Assembly: GCA_049514215.1 (NCBI GenBank)
Contig: JBEKVI010000004.1
Span: 58,023 to 122,022 of the forward strand
Length of the DNA stretch: 64,000 bases
Direction of reading: 5' to 3'
From: BOG-994 sp049514215
GTDB lineage: Bacteria > Pseudomonadota > Gammaproteobacteria > Burkholderiales > Burkholderiaceae_D
Positions 42,096 to 51,083 of this stretch are shown here, piece after piece; within the stretch, counting starts at the first letter, position 1; every line of letters starts with the position of its first letter. The notes beneath the pieces are model-generated. The model had not been told where the DNA came from. It did no database searches and saw only the letters and a list, made by a program, of their open reading frames with translations. The position numbers were made by a program, and so were the translations under genes.

Positions 42096-42120
42096 TGGTC
42101 CCACCCTTGTGGGGTGGGAC
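42096..42120. repeat. Strong hairpin between the chemoreceptor and cheW genes
   Basis: A perfect 10-bp stem, GGTCCCACCC (42096-42105) and its complement (42111-42120), with a 5-base loop. No T-run follows on the minus strand, so it is probably a transcript-stabilising or processing element rather than a full terminator. Confidence 0.7.
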
Positions 42121-42134
42121 CTGAGATCGAATTC

Positions 42135-44375
42135 TTAAAAACTCTCCCAGTCGCTCGATCCGTTCACCACCTTGGCGGGCCGGCTCTCGACGAGGCGTGC
42201 CTTTGCCGCTTTCGATCTGGCGGGCGAGGCCTGGGATTTGGGAGGGGCAAGCCGCAGGGATTGCTTGGTGACTTCAGGGGCATCGGAGCGCGCGATCCTA
42301 AACACGCTCACAGCCGTCTGGAGTCCTTTGGACTGCTCTTCCATCGACTCGGCCGCCGCCGCAGCCTGCTCCACGAGCGCTGCGTTTTGCTGCGTGACCT
42401 GGTCCATCTGGGTGATCGCCTGATTGATCTGCTCGATCCCGGCGCTTTGTTCCTTGGAGGCCGCGGTAATCTCGCTGATGATGTCGGTCACCCGCTTGAC
42501 GCTGCGCACGACTTCTTCCATGGTCTCGCCGGCCTGGTTGACCAGCTTCGAGCCAGCCTCGACCTTCTCCGACGAGTTGCCGATCAGATCCTTGATCTCC
42601 TTGGCGGCTGCCGCACTACGCTGGGCAAGGCTTCGGACCTCGCTTGCGACCACGGCGAATCCACGGCCTTGTTCTCCGGCTCGAGCAGCCTCGACTGCAG
42701 CGTTGAGCGCCAAGATGTTGGTCTGAAACGCGATGCCATCAATCACGCCGATGATGTCCGAGATTTTCCGGGACGCATCGCTAATCGAGGCCATGGTACG
42801 TACGACCTCTCCGACCACGGTGCCGCCGGTGGTCGCGACTTCGGAGGCGGACAGCGCCAGCTGGTTCGCCTGCTGGGCATTTTCTGCATTTTGACGCACC
42901 GTGGCGGTCAGCTCCTCCATCGAGCTCGCGGTCTCCTCGAGACTGGCCGCCTGTTCCTCGGTGCGCGAGGACAGATCGGTATTGCCCTGGGCAATCTCGC
43001 GGGCTGCGGTGTTGATGGCCTCGGACGATTCGCGGATTTGCATGACGATCTGGGCGAGCTGAGCTACGGTCAGATTGGAACTCGTCTTGAGTTCGCCAAA
43101 AGTGCCTTCGTAGTCGGCTTCGATCTTCTCCGTGAGGTTGCCGTCGGCTAACGCATTGAGCACGCGCGCCACGTCGCCCAGACCCCGATCCGCGACCTCC
43201 ATGAGCTTGTTCAACTGCAACACGATGTCACGAAACGCGTTCTTGAACTGACTCTCGTCGCCGCGCGCCGAGAAATCGCCTCGCGCCGCTGCGGTCGAAA
43301 GCGTAGCGATCTGCGCGCTTACGTCCATCAGGGCCTTCTTGACTGCGGCAGCCGCGTTGGTGATCTGCACTTTCTTCCCTGGCAACACGGGCATATCCAC
43401 GCTGAAGTCGCCTTCGGCATAGTGCATCACGACGTCCCTGAACTGGAACTTGACGGCGATGTGGGATGCGACCATCTCATTAACCTTTTGCGCCATCTCG
43501 CTATACACACCCGGATAGCTGTCCGCCGGCATGCGCTCGTCGATCTCGCCTAACTCGTGCGCCTCGGCCATCCGATTCTGGGCGCCGATCACGTTGCCTA
43601 GAGTCGTGGTCATCTCACCCATGGCGTCGATGAGCTGTCCGACTTCATCACGGGAGTCCGATTGGACCTGGGTCGTGAGGTCACCCCGTGCCACCGCCTG
43701 CGCTGCTTCAAGCGCCTGACTCAACGGACGCGTGATGCTGCGCGTGATCAGAAAGGCGAGAAGACCAGCCAGCGCCACGGCGAGGATCGCAAGACCGATC
43801 ATGAGAGCGCGACTGAAGTCATAGGATTCTTTCGCCGAGGCCGTGCGCGTGGCGATGATTTTGTTTTGCGCTTCGATGAATTCGCTCAGCGCACCAACGT
43901 ACTTGTCGTTGAGAGGCTTAGCGGTTCCAAAGAGCTGCTCTTTTGCCTCCCCCAGCTTACCCGTTTCGACAAAATGCAAATACTCGCTCTCGGCCGGCAT
44001 GTACGCCGTCCGTGCGTCAAGAACGACCTTCAGGGCAGCCTTACCCTCGGGGGTGTTGACCATGGATTCGAGTTTTTTCGCATAATCGGCGGTAAGCGCT
44101 CTGGACGCTGCACTGGCCTCCATCTCGTCTTTGATTTTCCCGGCATCGCTCAAGAGGAGCATGTTGCGATTGTGGCGAGACGACTGAAGCAATTCAACCA
44201 TCCAACGGTTGGCAGTTTCCACCTTTGGAACGCGATCACCTGTGATGTCTTCAATCGCGTCGTTGGTGCGGCTGAGGCAAACGAGGGCCGCAGCAGCGGT
44301 GACGACCAGCAACACTACAACAATGGTAAAAGCGCCCGAAAGACGCGCTCCGATTTTGAAGTTTCTAAGTTTCAT
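42135..44375 (-). CDS. Methyl-accepting chemotaxis protein
   Basis: A 746-residue chemoreceptor. TM1 (about 14-34), a periplasmic four-helix-bundle-type sensor (about 35-186), TM2 (187-210) and a HAMP domain come first, then a long insert with further HAMP-like helices (about 265-440, including VMHYAEGDFSVDMPV and RVLNALADGNL). The signalling tip is canonical (GIAFQTNILALNAAVEAARAGEQGRGFAVVA). The last five residues, DWESF, match the NWETF-type docking site for CheR/CheB. ATG at 44375 follows AAGAGAG. A perfect FNR box lies 241 bp upstream, so the receptor may serve energy or aerotaxis. Confidence 0.93.
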   Translation of the reverse strand: MKLRNFKIGARLSGAFTIVVVLLVVTAAAALVCLSRTNDAIEDITGDRVPKVETANRWMVELLQSSRHNRNMLLLSDAGKIKDEMEASAASRALTADYAKKLESMVNTPEGKAALKVVLDARTAYMPAESEYLHFVETGKLGEAKEQLFGTAKPLNDKYVGALSEFIEAQNKIIATRTASAKESYDFSRALMIGLAILAVALAGLLAFLITRSITRPLSQALEAAQAVARGDLTTQVQSDSRDEVGQLIDAMGEMTTTLGNVIGAQNRMAEAHELGEIDERMPADSYPGVYSEMAQKVNEMVASHIAVKFQFRDVVMHYAEGDFSVDMPVLPGKKVQITNAAAAVKKALMDVSAQIATLSTAAARGDFSARGDESQFKNAFRDIVLQLNKLMEVADRGLGDVARVLNALADGNLTEKIEADYEGTFGELKTSSNLTVAQLAQIVMQIRESSEAINTAAREIAQGNTDLSSRTEEQAASLEETASSMEELTATVRQNAENAQQANQLALSASEVATTGGTVVGEVVRTMASISDASRKISDIIGVIDGIAFQTNILALNAAVEAARAGEQGRGFAVVASEVRSLAQRSAAAAKEIKDLIGNSSEKVEAGSKLVNQAGETMEEVVRSVKRVTDIISEITAASKEQSAGIEQINQAITQMDQVTQQNAALVEQAAAAAESMEEQSKGLQTAVSVFRIARSDAPEVTKQSLRLAPPKSQASPARSKAAKARLVESRPAKVVNGSSDWESF

Positions 44376-44744
44376 CTTGCTCTCTTGGTTAAGAATGAAT
44401 CGCCTGGCCACTGCACCGCCTTGGATCGCAAGGGGCGTCGGTTGCGCCTAACTGAAGCTCAATCCACTTCGTGGACCTTCGATCGACACCCATAGGGGTT
44501 CCGTCCGGGCAGTCCATCGGCCATACCGATTGCTCTACAGAGGCTCGCCTTCCTTATCGGTGATTCGTGGGACTTCTTGATGCGGCTGACCCGCGTTCGA
44601 GCCCGGACCTTGATCTAAATCAAGGCCTGCCGCCAAAACGCCCAGAAAGGGATAGGGACAAGTACTCTGTCAGCTGGATCTCTCACCCTCGGCGTCGCCA
44701 CAGACGTGGCCCAGCACGCTGGGATAGGAATGGCTGAAGTGAGC
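44376..44744. other. Intergenic region upstream of the chemoreceptor gene
   Basis: There are 369 bases. The perfect FNR box at 44610-44623 is the only strong signal; the predicted class II start near 44575 would leave a 200-base leader before the receptor gene. Confidence 0.5.
44610..44623 (-). promoter_or_regulatory. Perfect FNR/Anr box upstream of the chemoreceptor
   Basis: TTGATCTAAATCAA, exact match to both half-sites. It lies just after the cbb3-associated gene at 44745 and upstream of the leftward chemoreceptor gene. Confidence 0.75.
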
Positions 44745-45482
44745 CTATCGGGCCGTGCACCATTGGGCCAGGAGCGCAGAGGGCCTCTCGGCGAGACCCA
44801 AGGCGAAGCCTGCACCAGCGAGCCCCCAAAGCACGATGGCGACCCCGAAAGCCCGGGGTAGCCAGACCGAGAAAATGCGTTTGCCGGCGCGCCGGGCGCC
44901 CCGGTACGCCGAGGCCAGAAGAAGATGCCCGGGAATGGTTGCGATGCCAAATAGGAAAAGGAGCACCGCGCCCTCGGAGGCCGAGCCGGACAGGAGTGCC
45001 AAAGGCAGGACGGAATAGACGGCCGCACAGGGCACAAGTCCCCAGACAAGGCCCGAAAGGAAGGGGCCATGGCCTCCCGAGTGCGGTAGCCAGTTCGGCG
45101 CGTGCGCGAGAACCGACTTCCAGGCGGCGAGCGCCGCCGATTCGAGCGCTGCTGGAAGCCGGACTCCGAAGACGTGCAGTCCAAGCGCGATAAGCGCCAC
45201 ATTGAATAAAAGATAAAGGACGGATTCGAAGCGGATCCAGGCGACCGCGACCGAAAGAGCCGCACCGAACCCGCCCGCGAGGGCGCCCAGGACGACATAA
45301 GTCGACACGCGCCCGGCCTGCCTTAGCCAAGGCAGTAAAGGCCGTCGCCCTGACGCGACGATCGGAATGACGGGACCCGTCGGTGTGCCGTTGGCGATCA
45401 TCGGGCCGCACATCGTCAGACAATGACCGGTCGCCAGGAACCCCGCAAGTAGACTGCCCGAAAGCGCCGCGGGGCTTAGCAT
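44745..45482 (-). CDS. Sulfite exporter TauE/SafE-like (UreH-domain) membrane protein
   Basis: A 245-residue polytopic membrane protein with about six helices. It shows the signature GHCLTMCGP near residue 19 and the paired VPCAAVYSVLP in the second half, as in the UreH/SafE-type proteins found in cbb3 oxidase clusters (GHC-GMCGP and PCG-VY patterns). The paired cysteines suggest metal, probably copper, handling for oxidase assembly rather than sulfite export. It starts 6 bp after hemN and ends the cco-hem gene series. Confidence 0.85.
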   Translation of the reverse strand: MLSPAALSGSLLAGFLATGHCLTMCGPMIANGTPTGPVIPIVASGRRPLLPWLRQAGRVSTYVVLGALAGGFGAALSVAVAWIRFESVLYLLFNVALIALGLHVFGVRLPAALESAALAAWKSVLAHAPNWLPHSGGHGPFLSGLVWGLVPCAAVYSVLPLALLSGSASEGAVLLFLFGIATIPGHLLLASAYRGARRAGKRIFSVWLPRAFGVAIVLWGLAGAGFALGLAERPSALLAQWCTAR

Positions 45483-45488
45483 GACCGA

Positions 45489-46916
45489 CTACACGATCTT
45501 CGAATAGCGTCGCGCGCCGCCACTGTGCTTAAGACCCGCGTCAAAACGCATCGCGATCGCACGCACCAGAAAGCGCCCCTGAGGGGTCACCCGAATCCGA
45601 TCCGGATGCAATTCGACGAGCCCGTCTAAGACCAGATCGTCAAGGGATTCCAGCTCGTCTCGGAAATAGACGTCGAAGTCGATCCCGAACCGGTTGCGCA
45701 AGCTCGGCTTCTCGAGTCCGAACTGACACATGAGCGACATGATGACGGAACGCCTGATGACATCGTCATTGGACAGCGCTATGCCGCGCGCCACCGGCAA
45801 AGCGCCGCTGTTCACGCTCTCGTAGTAGTCGTCCAGTTCGCGATGATTCTGTACGTAGGTCGGTCCGACGCGACCGATGGCGGACACCCCAAAACCCAAA
45901 AGGTCGCAATCGGGCCGCGTGCTGTAGCCCTGGAAATTGCGATGCAGACGGCCTTCTTCCTGCGCCCGTGCCAGTTCGTCCTCGGGCAGCGCGAAATGGT
46001 CCATGCCGATGTACGTATAACCCGCCTCGCCCAGTCGCTCGACGGCATCGAGCATGATCGCCATCTTCTCTTCGCTCGTGGGAAGATCCACGGTGGCGAT
46101 GCGGCGCTGGGGTTTGAAGCGCTCGGGCAGATGGGCGTAGTGATACAAAGCGATCCGGTCGGGGCGCAGGCGTAGTACTTCGTCGACTGTGTGGGCGAAG
46201 GTTGAGCGATTCTGGTGGGGCAGGCCGTAGATCAGATCCAGATTCACCGATCGATAACCCTCTAGACGGGCGGCCGCGACGATGGCCGCCGTTTTCTCGA
46301 CGCTTTGCACGCGATTGATCGCGCGCTGCACCGTGAGATCGAAGTCCTGAACACCGAGGCTGAGCCGGTTATATCCCATCTCGCGGTAGATCGCGATCTC
46401 GTTTGGGCCCACGGTTCTCGGATCGACCTCGAGCCCGATCTCCGCGTCTGACGTCCACTCGAAATTCCGGCGCAAGAGCGACATCAAGCGTTCGAGTTCG
46501 GACGGATTCAGAAACGTCGGGGTGCCGCCTCCCAAGTGGACCTGCTCGACATGCCGGCTGCCCTTGAGCGCGGCCGAGACCAGTTCCACCTCTTTTTCCA
46601 ATGCGTCGAGATAGATCGTCGCGCGCGCGTAATTGCGTGTGACGACCTTGTTGCACGCGCAGTAGTAGCATACGTTCGCGCAAAAGGGCACGTGGACATA
46701 GAGTGACAGCCCGGCGACATTCACGCCGTCCTGCGCGCTGCCGTCGCGGCGATGAAGCCAGTTCGCATAATCCGTTGGACCGAATCCATCAACGAATCGA
46801 TCAGCCGGCGGGTACGAGGTGTATCTTGGACCGGGAACGTCAAACTTGCGCAGCAGTGCCGCGTCCGGCAGTGCAGATGCGCTCCGGCGCGCGGGTTGAA
46901 GTAGGGAGACTTCCAT
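45489..46916 (-). CDS. hemN: Oxygen-independent coproporphyrinogen III oxidase
   Basis: A 475-residue radical-SAM enzyme that decarboxylates coproporphyrinogen III to protoporphyrinogen IX without oxygen. The cluster motif FCANVCYYCACNK (C-x3-C-x2-C) is present, followed by GGGTPTFL and DPRTVGPNEI, and the HemN C-terminal domain. A conserved RPGPRYTSYPPA-like start (VPGPRYTSYPPADRF) is typical. ATG 46916 is preceded by an in-frame GTG. An FNR-like site (46950-46963) lies immediately upstream, so heme synthesis would rise at low oxygen together with the oxidase. Confidence 0.95.
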   Translation of the reverse strand: MEVSLLQPARRSASALPDAALLRKFDVPGPRYTSYPPADRFVDGFGPTDYANWLHRRDGSAQDGVNVAGLSLYVHVPFCANVCYYCACNKVVTRNYARATIYLDALEKEVELVSAALKGSRHVEQVHLGGGTPTFLNPSELERLMSLLRRNFEWTSDAEIGLEVDPRTVGPNEIAIYREMGYNRLSLGVQDFDLTVQRAINRVQSVEKTAAIVAAARLEGYRSVNLDLIYGLPHQNRSTFAHTVDEVLRLRPDRIALYHYAHLPERFKPQRRIATVDLPTSEEKMAIMLDAVERLGEAGYTYIGMDHFALPEDELARAQEEGRLHRNFQGYSTRPDCDLLGFGVSAIGRVGPTYVQNHRELDDYYESVNSGALPVARGIALSNDDVIRRSVIMSLMCQFGLEKPSLRNRFGIDFDVYFRDELESLDDLVLDGLVELHPDRIRVTPQGRFLVRAIAMRFDAGLKHSGGARRYSKIV

Positions 46917-46949
46917 CACCGCATTATGCGAGCGTGAAGGAAGAACGCG

Positions 46950-46963
46950 TTGATCCGCGTCAA
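46950..46963 (-). promoter_or_regulatory. FNR/Anr-like site upstream of hemN
   Basis: TTGATCCGCGTCAA, one mismatch. Its centre is only 41 bp before the hemN start codon, so class II use would give an almost leaderless mRNA; a different start or site position is possible. Confidence 0.65.
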
Positions 46964-47019
46964 AAGGCCCTTCCCGGGCCCCACCCCGGGTGCGGTCCTC
47001 TCAAGGAAAGGAGCCGCCC

Positions 47020-47328
47020 TTACCCGACTCCCCCCGGTGCTTCATCCGAGCTGGAGGGCTTGAACTGGCAGGCCCGCTCGCTCAGCGGGACCGGACAGCG
47101 ATTGACTTCCCAGGGAGATTGGCTCAAGAGCACCGTCATGGCCGATGAGAGCGCGCCGATCCCCCAGAACCCAAAAAATCCAGTCGTGTAGGCCCCCATA
47201 CGGCTGAGCTGGAGCTGGTGGCCGAACAACACCAAATCGACCGGATCCACGATGGAGAAGAAGACTCCACAGGCCGCGCCGCTCACCACAAAGGCCGGCC
47301 AAAGGATCCAGATCAGGCGTGGGCCCAT
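47020..47328 (-). CDS. Small membrane protein of the cbb3 cluster, unknown function
   Basis: A 102-residue protein with two predicted helices (about 5-27, LIWILWPAFVVSGAACGVFFSIV, and 45-70, GAYTTGFFGFWGIGALSSAMTVLL) and a short cysteine-containing tail. It begins immediately after the ccoH stop and lies between ccoH and hemN. Similar small two-helix genes occur at this place in betaproteobacterial cco clusters; I know of no demonstrated function. An accessory role in oxidase assembly is an inference from position only. Confidence 0.8.
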   Translation of the reverse strand: MGPRLIWILWPAFVVSGAACGVFFSIVDPVDLVLFGHQLQLSRMGAYTTGFFGFWGIGALSSAMTVLLSQSPWEVNRCPVPLSERACQFKPSSSDEAPGGVG

Positions 47329-47865
47329 TTACGACTCCGCCGAAACGAGGGAGATGAGACGGGCCGGGGTCCCGGGATGGACTGCAGCATCGGTACCGAT
47401 GCGCCAGAGACTGTTCTCCAAGCTCATCTGCCAGGCCACCTTCTCTGACGGGGACGGACTGGTCCCGGTCCAGGTGTTGTCCGCGGCGCTTTTTTGAAGA
47501 ACGATAGTCAGGTCTGCCAGATCATCGGTCGGGTGCATGAGCTTGAGCACCGGTGCCCCGCCTGCGTCCAGCAGTTCCGGATGTCCGGTGAGTTCCACTT
47601 GCACTAGGCTTTTCGACCCCTCGGCCCTGAAAGTCACGTTAGCTGCGATATGGCCGCGGGCGGCGACTTCGTCGCGCTCGATGCGCTCATTTACCGTAAG
47701 CCCCTGCTTGTAGTAGTCGCCCGAAACCAGGGTGTCGCGATTGTGGACGGCCAGTCCCAACGAAATGAAGGAGGCGACCACCGCGATCGCTGGCAAGCTG
47801 AAGACGAAAATGGGCCACGACTGGCGATACCACGGCAAGACGTCCACACGTTCACTGGGCTTCAT
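47329..47865 (-). CDS. ccoH: FixH/CcoH cbb3 oxidase assembly protein
   Basis: A 178-residue membrane protein with one N-terminal transmembrane helix (about 17-40, PIFVFSLPAIAVVASFISLGLAV), then the conserved SGDYYKQGLTVNERIERDEVA of the FixH family and a periplasmic beta-rich domain. CcoH is needed for stable assembly of the cbb3 oxidase and binds subunit CcoP/CcoN. ATG at 47865 is 17 bp after ccoG. A longer frame reads antiparallel phase through ccoG and is not coding. Confidence 0.9.
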   Translation of the reverse strand: MKPSERVDVLPWYRQSWPIFVFSLPAIAVVASFISLGLAVHNRDTLVSGDYYKQGLTVNERIERDEVAARGHIAANVTFRAEGSKSLVQVELTGHPELLDAGGAPVLKLMHPTDDLADLTIVLQKSAADNTWTGTSPSPSEKVAWQMSLENSLWRIGTDAAVHPGTPARLISLVSAES

Positions 47866-47882
47866 GGCGACTCCTCGGTGCG

Positions 47883-49367
47883 TCACAGGGGCAGCAGGAA
47901 CGCTGCCTGTTCGATCCTTTGAATCCGGGGCGCATCCTCGGCCTCGATCTTCAGGAAAATATGGTGGGAACCGGGCTCGAGTTGTTCGGGCGGTATGCGC
48001 GCGTTGATCGCAAGGGTCCGGCTCTCGGTCGAGTCGATCAGGATCTCTGGACTGTCCTCCAGCGCAATGCCGGGAAGACCCGAAACGCTGATCCGATAGC
48101 GATGGGGCTCTTCGTCCATGTTCATGATCTGCAGGCGATAGGTATTCTCGATCCAGCCGGATTGTCCCTCTACGGTGATGGCCCGCGAAAGCGCCTTGCG
48201 ATCGCGCATCACATCCATCTGCAAGGGCACCCGTGTGACCAGCGAGCCGATGGTGCCGCCGACCAAGGCGATGAGGATCGCCGCATAGGCGAGAACGCGC
48301 GGGCGCACCAGACGGCGCCACATGTACGCCTTGCTCCAATGTCCGTCCAGCGCGTTTTCCGTGGTATAGCGGATGAGGCCGGGCGGATAGCCCATTTTCC
48401 CCATGATCTGGTTGCACCCGTCGATGCACGCCGCGCAGCCGATGCATTCGTACTGCAGCCCCTCGCGGATGTCGATCCCGGTCGGACAGACCTCCACACA
48501 TACTCCGCAATCGACGCAGGAGCCCAGTCCCAAGGTCGCAAGATCAGCGCTGCGGCTGCGCGATCCTCTCGGTTCGCCGCGCTGGACGTCGTAGGTGACG
48601 ATGAGGGTATCGCGGTCGAACATGGCGCTTTGAAACCGCGCATAGGGACACATGTATTTGCACACCTGTTCGCGCATGAATCCCGCATTGCCGTAGGTCG
48701 CGAAGCCGTAGAAGAAGACCCAGAATGTCTCCCAGGGGCCGACGCCGAAGTTCCAGATCTCGGGAATCAAGGTCCGAATGGGCGTGAAGTAGCCGACAAA
48801 GGTCAGCCCGGTGTAGAGGGACAGCAGGATCCACAGGACGTGCTTGATGGTCTTTTTCGCGAGGCGCTCAAAGTCGCGCGGCCCGCGATCCAGCCGCAAC
48901 TGCTCGTGGCGATTACCTTCGACTTTGCGCTCGATCAGAAGAAAGAGCTCGGTATAGACCGTCTGGGGGCAGGCGTATCCGCACCACAACCGACCGCCCA
49001 ACGCGGTAAACAGAAACAGCGCGAGAGCCGAGGCAATCAGCAAGAGCGACAGGTAGATGAAATCCTGGGGCCAGAAGACGAAGCTGCCGATGAAGAACTT
49101 GCGCGCGGCCAAATCGAACAACATGAGGGGCCGCCCGTTCCAGCGCAGCCATGGGGTCAGATAGAAGACGGCTTGCGTTATCGCCACCAAAACCCAGCGC
49201 CAGGTCGCAAACCACCCTGACAAGGCCCGCGGGTAGATCTTCTTGCGGACCTCGTAGAGAGCTCCCGAATCGTCACCCGAAGACGGCGCGATCGGAATGA
49301 CGCGCGAGCGTGGCCCAGAGGACTTCTGGGCCACGTCGATTTTTTCCGGGTGCTCCACTTCGCTCAT
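47883..49367 (-). CDS. ccoG: CcoG/FixG/RdxA iron-sulfur membrane protein
   Basis: A 494-residue protein with about five transmembrane helices, two [4Fe-4S] ferredoxin motifs (CVDCGVCVEVCPTG and CIGCAACIDGCNQ) and a C-terminal Ig-like domain (FixG_C). CcoG reduces copper for delivery to the cbb3 binuclear centre. ATG at 49367 overlaps the ccoP stop (ATGA); an in-frame start at 49397 inside ccoP is less likely. The polyferredoxin helices carry WCGYACPQTVYTELF, a segment diagnostic for the family. Confidence 0.94.
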   Translation of the reverse strand: MSEVEHPEKIDVAQKSSGPRSRVIPIAPSSGDDSGALYEVRKKIYPRALSGWFATWRWVLVAITQAVFYLTPWLRWNGRPLMLFDLAARKFFIGSFVFWPQDFIYLSLLLIASALALFLFTALGGRLWCGYACPQTVYTELFLLIERKVEGNRHEQLRLDRGPRDFERLAKKTIKHVLWILLSLYTGLTFVGYFTPIRTLIPEIWNFGVGPWETFWVFFYGFATYGNAGFMREQVCKYMCPYARFQSAMFDRDTLIVTYDVQRGEPRGSRSRSADLATLGLGSCVDCGVCVEVCPTGIDIREGLQYECIGCAACIDGCNQIMGKMGYPPGLIRYTTENALDGHWSKAYMWRRLVRPRVLAYAAILIALVGGTIGSLVTRVPLQMDVMRDRKALSRAITVEGQSGWIENTYRLQIMNMDEEPHRYRISVSGLPGIALEDSPEILIDSTESRTLAINARIPPEQLEPGSHHIFLKIEAEDAPRIQRIEQAAFLLPL

Positions 49368-50287
49368 TTTGCCCCGGGCGTGTTTGACAGGCTCCACACG
49401 TAGGCCGCCAGCAGGTGGACGCGATCGGGGCCGAGGATCTCCTCATGCGCGGGCATCACGCTTTCCCGGCCGTTGTTGACGGTCTGCATGATGGTTTCCA
49501 CATCGCCGCCGAAAAGCCAGACCTGGTCGGAAAGGTCGGGCGCGCCCAGCGCCTGATTGCCCTTGCCGTCGGCACCGTGACAGGCCGCACAAACTTCGAA
49601 CTTCGGCTTGCCGAGTGCGGCGCGCACGCCATCGTGCGGGGAGCCGGACAAGGAGCGCACGTAGTTGGCGACATTGCGAACGTCGTCGGGCGAGCCTACG
49701 GCCGCAGACATCGAGGGCATGAGGCCGTGGCGACCGTGCAAGATGGTCTGCTCGATGATCGCGGGCGAGCCACCATAGAGCCAGTCCTGGTCGGTCAGAT
49801 TCGGAAAGCCTTTCGATCCACGTGCATCGGATCCATGGCATTGCGAGCAGTTGTTCATGAAGAGCCGCTCACCGATCAAGTGGGCCTGGGGATCGCCCGC
49901 CAGTGTCGGGATATCCAGCGCCCGATACTTGGCGTAGATGGGGGCGACCTGCGCTTCGGCTGCCGCGGTCTCCTTCGCCAGTGCCCCGTGCGAGGTCCAG
50001 CCCAAAAGGCCACCGTAGATGCTGGTCGCCGGATACAGAACCAGGTAGACGAGGCCAAAGACGATCGTGATATAGAAAAGCCACATCCACCAGCGCGGCA
50101 GGGGATTGTTCAGTTCGGCCAGATCGCCGTCCCAAACGTGCCCGGTCGACTCGACCGGTGTTGGGTCGTTGCTCTTCTTCGTCGGCACCCGGTTTTGCGA
50201 GAGCAAGAGTACGGCACAGCCGAGAATCGAGGCGACCGCGATGATCGCAACGTAGTAGTCCCAAAAGGGTGAGACGGCGTCGCTCAT
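49364..50287 (-). CDS. ccoP: cbb3 oxidase diheme cytochrome c subunit III
   Basis: A 307-residue subunit. A transmembrane helix (about 14-32) and a second one (about 66-87) precede two cytochrome c domains with heme motifs CSQCH (near 148) and CAACH (near 233); candidate axial Met residues lie in GLMPSMSAA and SVMPAHEEI. WDGDLAELNNPLPRWW is the family's conserved membrane-proximal motif. It takes electrons from bc1/cytochrome c to the CcoN centre. ATGA overlaps join it to ccoQ upstream and ccoG downstream. Confidence 0.96.
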   Translation of the reverse strand: MSDAVSPFWDYYVAIIAVASILGCAVLLLSQNRVPTKKSNDPTPVESTGHVWDGDLAELNNPLPRWWMWLFYITIVFGLVYLVLYPATSIYGGLLGWTSHGALAKETAAAEAQVAPIYAKYRALDIPTLAGDPQAHLIGERLFMNNCSQCHGSDARGSKGFPNLTDQDWLYGGSPAIIEQTILHGRHGLMPSMSAAVGSPDDVRNVANYVRSLSGSPHDGVRAALGKPKFEVCAACHGADGKGNQALGAPDLSDQVWLFGGDVETIMQTVNNGRESVMPAHEEILGPDRVHLLAAYVWSLSNTPGAK

Positions 50288-50445
50288 GACTGTTCCTCCG
50301 ATTCGAGCCCGTCGTCTTCGAGCGGGACCAAGGAGGCGTCGTGAAATTTCTTGTCGTTCAGACTATCCCGGGCCCAATAGAGAATCCCCGCAAAAATGAG
50401 GAACGAAAGGACGGTGACCACTTCGCGAATAAGATTGATATCCAT
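50284..50445 (-). CDS. ccoQ: cbb3 oxidase small subunit IV
   Basis: A 53-residue protein: MDINLIREVVTVLSFLIFA, one transmembrane helix (about 8-24), then GILYWARDSLNDKKF and an acidic tail ending LESEEQS. Length, helix and position between ccoO and ccoP identify CcoQ, which stabilises the complex. It is 4 bp after ccoO and overlaps ccoP by 4 bases. Confidence 0.93.
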   Translation of the reverse strand: MDINLIREVVTVLSFLIFAGILYWARDSLNDKKFHDASLVPLEDDGLESEEQS

Positions 50446-50449
50446 GGTG

Positions 50450-51064
50450 TCAGTTGGAGCTTTTCAGGAGAAGACCCAGGTTCTGGAGATAGGCGATGAG
50501 TGCATCCTGCTCGGTCTTGCCGCGCACGTCGTCGCCGGCATGGGCGATGTCTTCGTCGGTGTAGGGAACGCCGACCGTGCGCAGTGCACGCATCTTGGCC
50601 CCCGTGTCCTTCCCATCCAATACGGCCGTCGCAAGCCACGGGTAACTCGGCATGACGGATTCGGGGACGACGTCGCGGGGACTGTTCAGATGGATGCGAT
50701 GCCATTCGTCTGAATAGCGTCCTCCCACGCGCGCCAGATCAGGGCCGGTGCGCTTGCTTCCCCACTGGAACGGATGGTCGTACACGGATTCGCCTGCCAC
50801 GGAGTAGTGACCGTAGCGCAGCACTTCGGCTCTGAGCGGGCGAATCATCTGGGAATGGCAGTTGTAGCAGCCTTCCCTGAGATAAACGTCGCGTCCCTCG
50901 AGCTGGAGCGCGGGATAAGGTTTTAGGCCGGTCAGCGGTTCAGTCGTGCTCTTCTGAAACCACAACGGTACGATCTCGACCATCCCGCCCACGGCGACGA
51001 CGAGCACGATGAGGATGATCATCAACCCGCTCTTGCGCTCAATTAGGTCATGAGTCAGTTTCAT
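50450..51064 (-). CDS. ccoO: cbb3 oxidase monoheme cytochrome c subunit II
   Basis: A 204-residue membrane-anchored cytochrome c. One N-terminal helix (about 13-35) precedes GRDVYLREGCYNCHSQMIRPLRAE with the heme motif CYNCH (near 67) and the downstream Met ligand region SVMPSYPWL. The family's VGGRYSDEWHRIHL segment is present. It passes electrons from CcoP to heme b of CcoN. It lies 19 bp after ccoN. Confidence 0.97.
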   Translation of the reverse strand: MKLTHDLIERKSGLMIILIVLVVAVGGMVEIVPLWFQKSTTEPLTGLKPYPALQLEGRDVYLREGCYNCHSQMIRPLRAEVLRYGHYSVAGESVYDHPFQWGSKRTGPDLARVGGRYSDEWHRIHLNSPRDVVPESVMPSYPWLATAVLDGKDTGAKMRALRTVGVPYTDEDIAHAGDDVRGKTEQDALIAYLQNLGLLLKSSN

Positions 51065-51083
51065 TTACTTCGCTCCCTGTTCT

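Noticed and set aside
47919..49220. 433-codon plus-strand open frame opposite ccoG
   Set aside because: It is antisense to ccoG, which has intact ferredoxin motifs; the plus-strand product has no recognisable domain.
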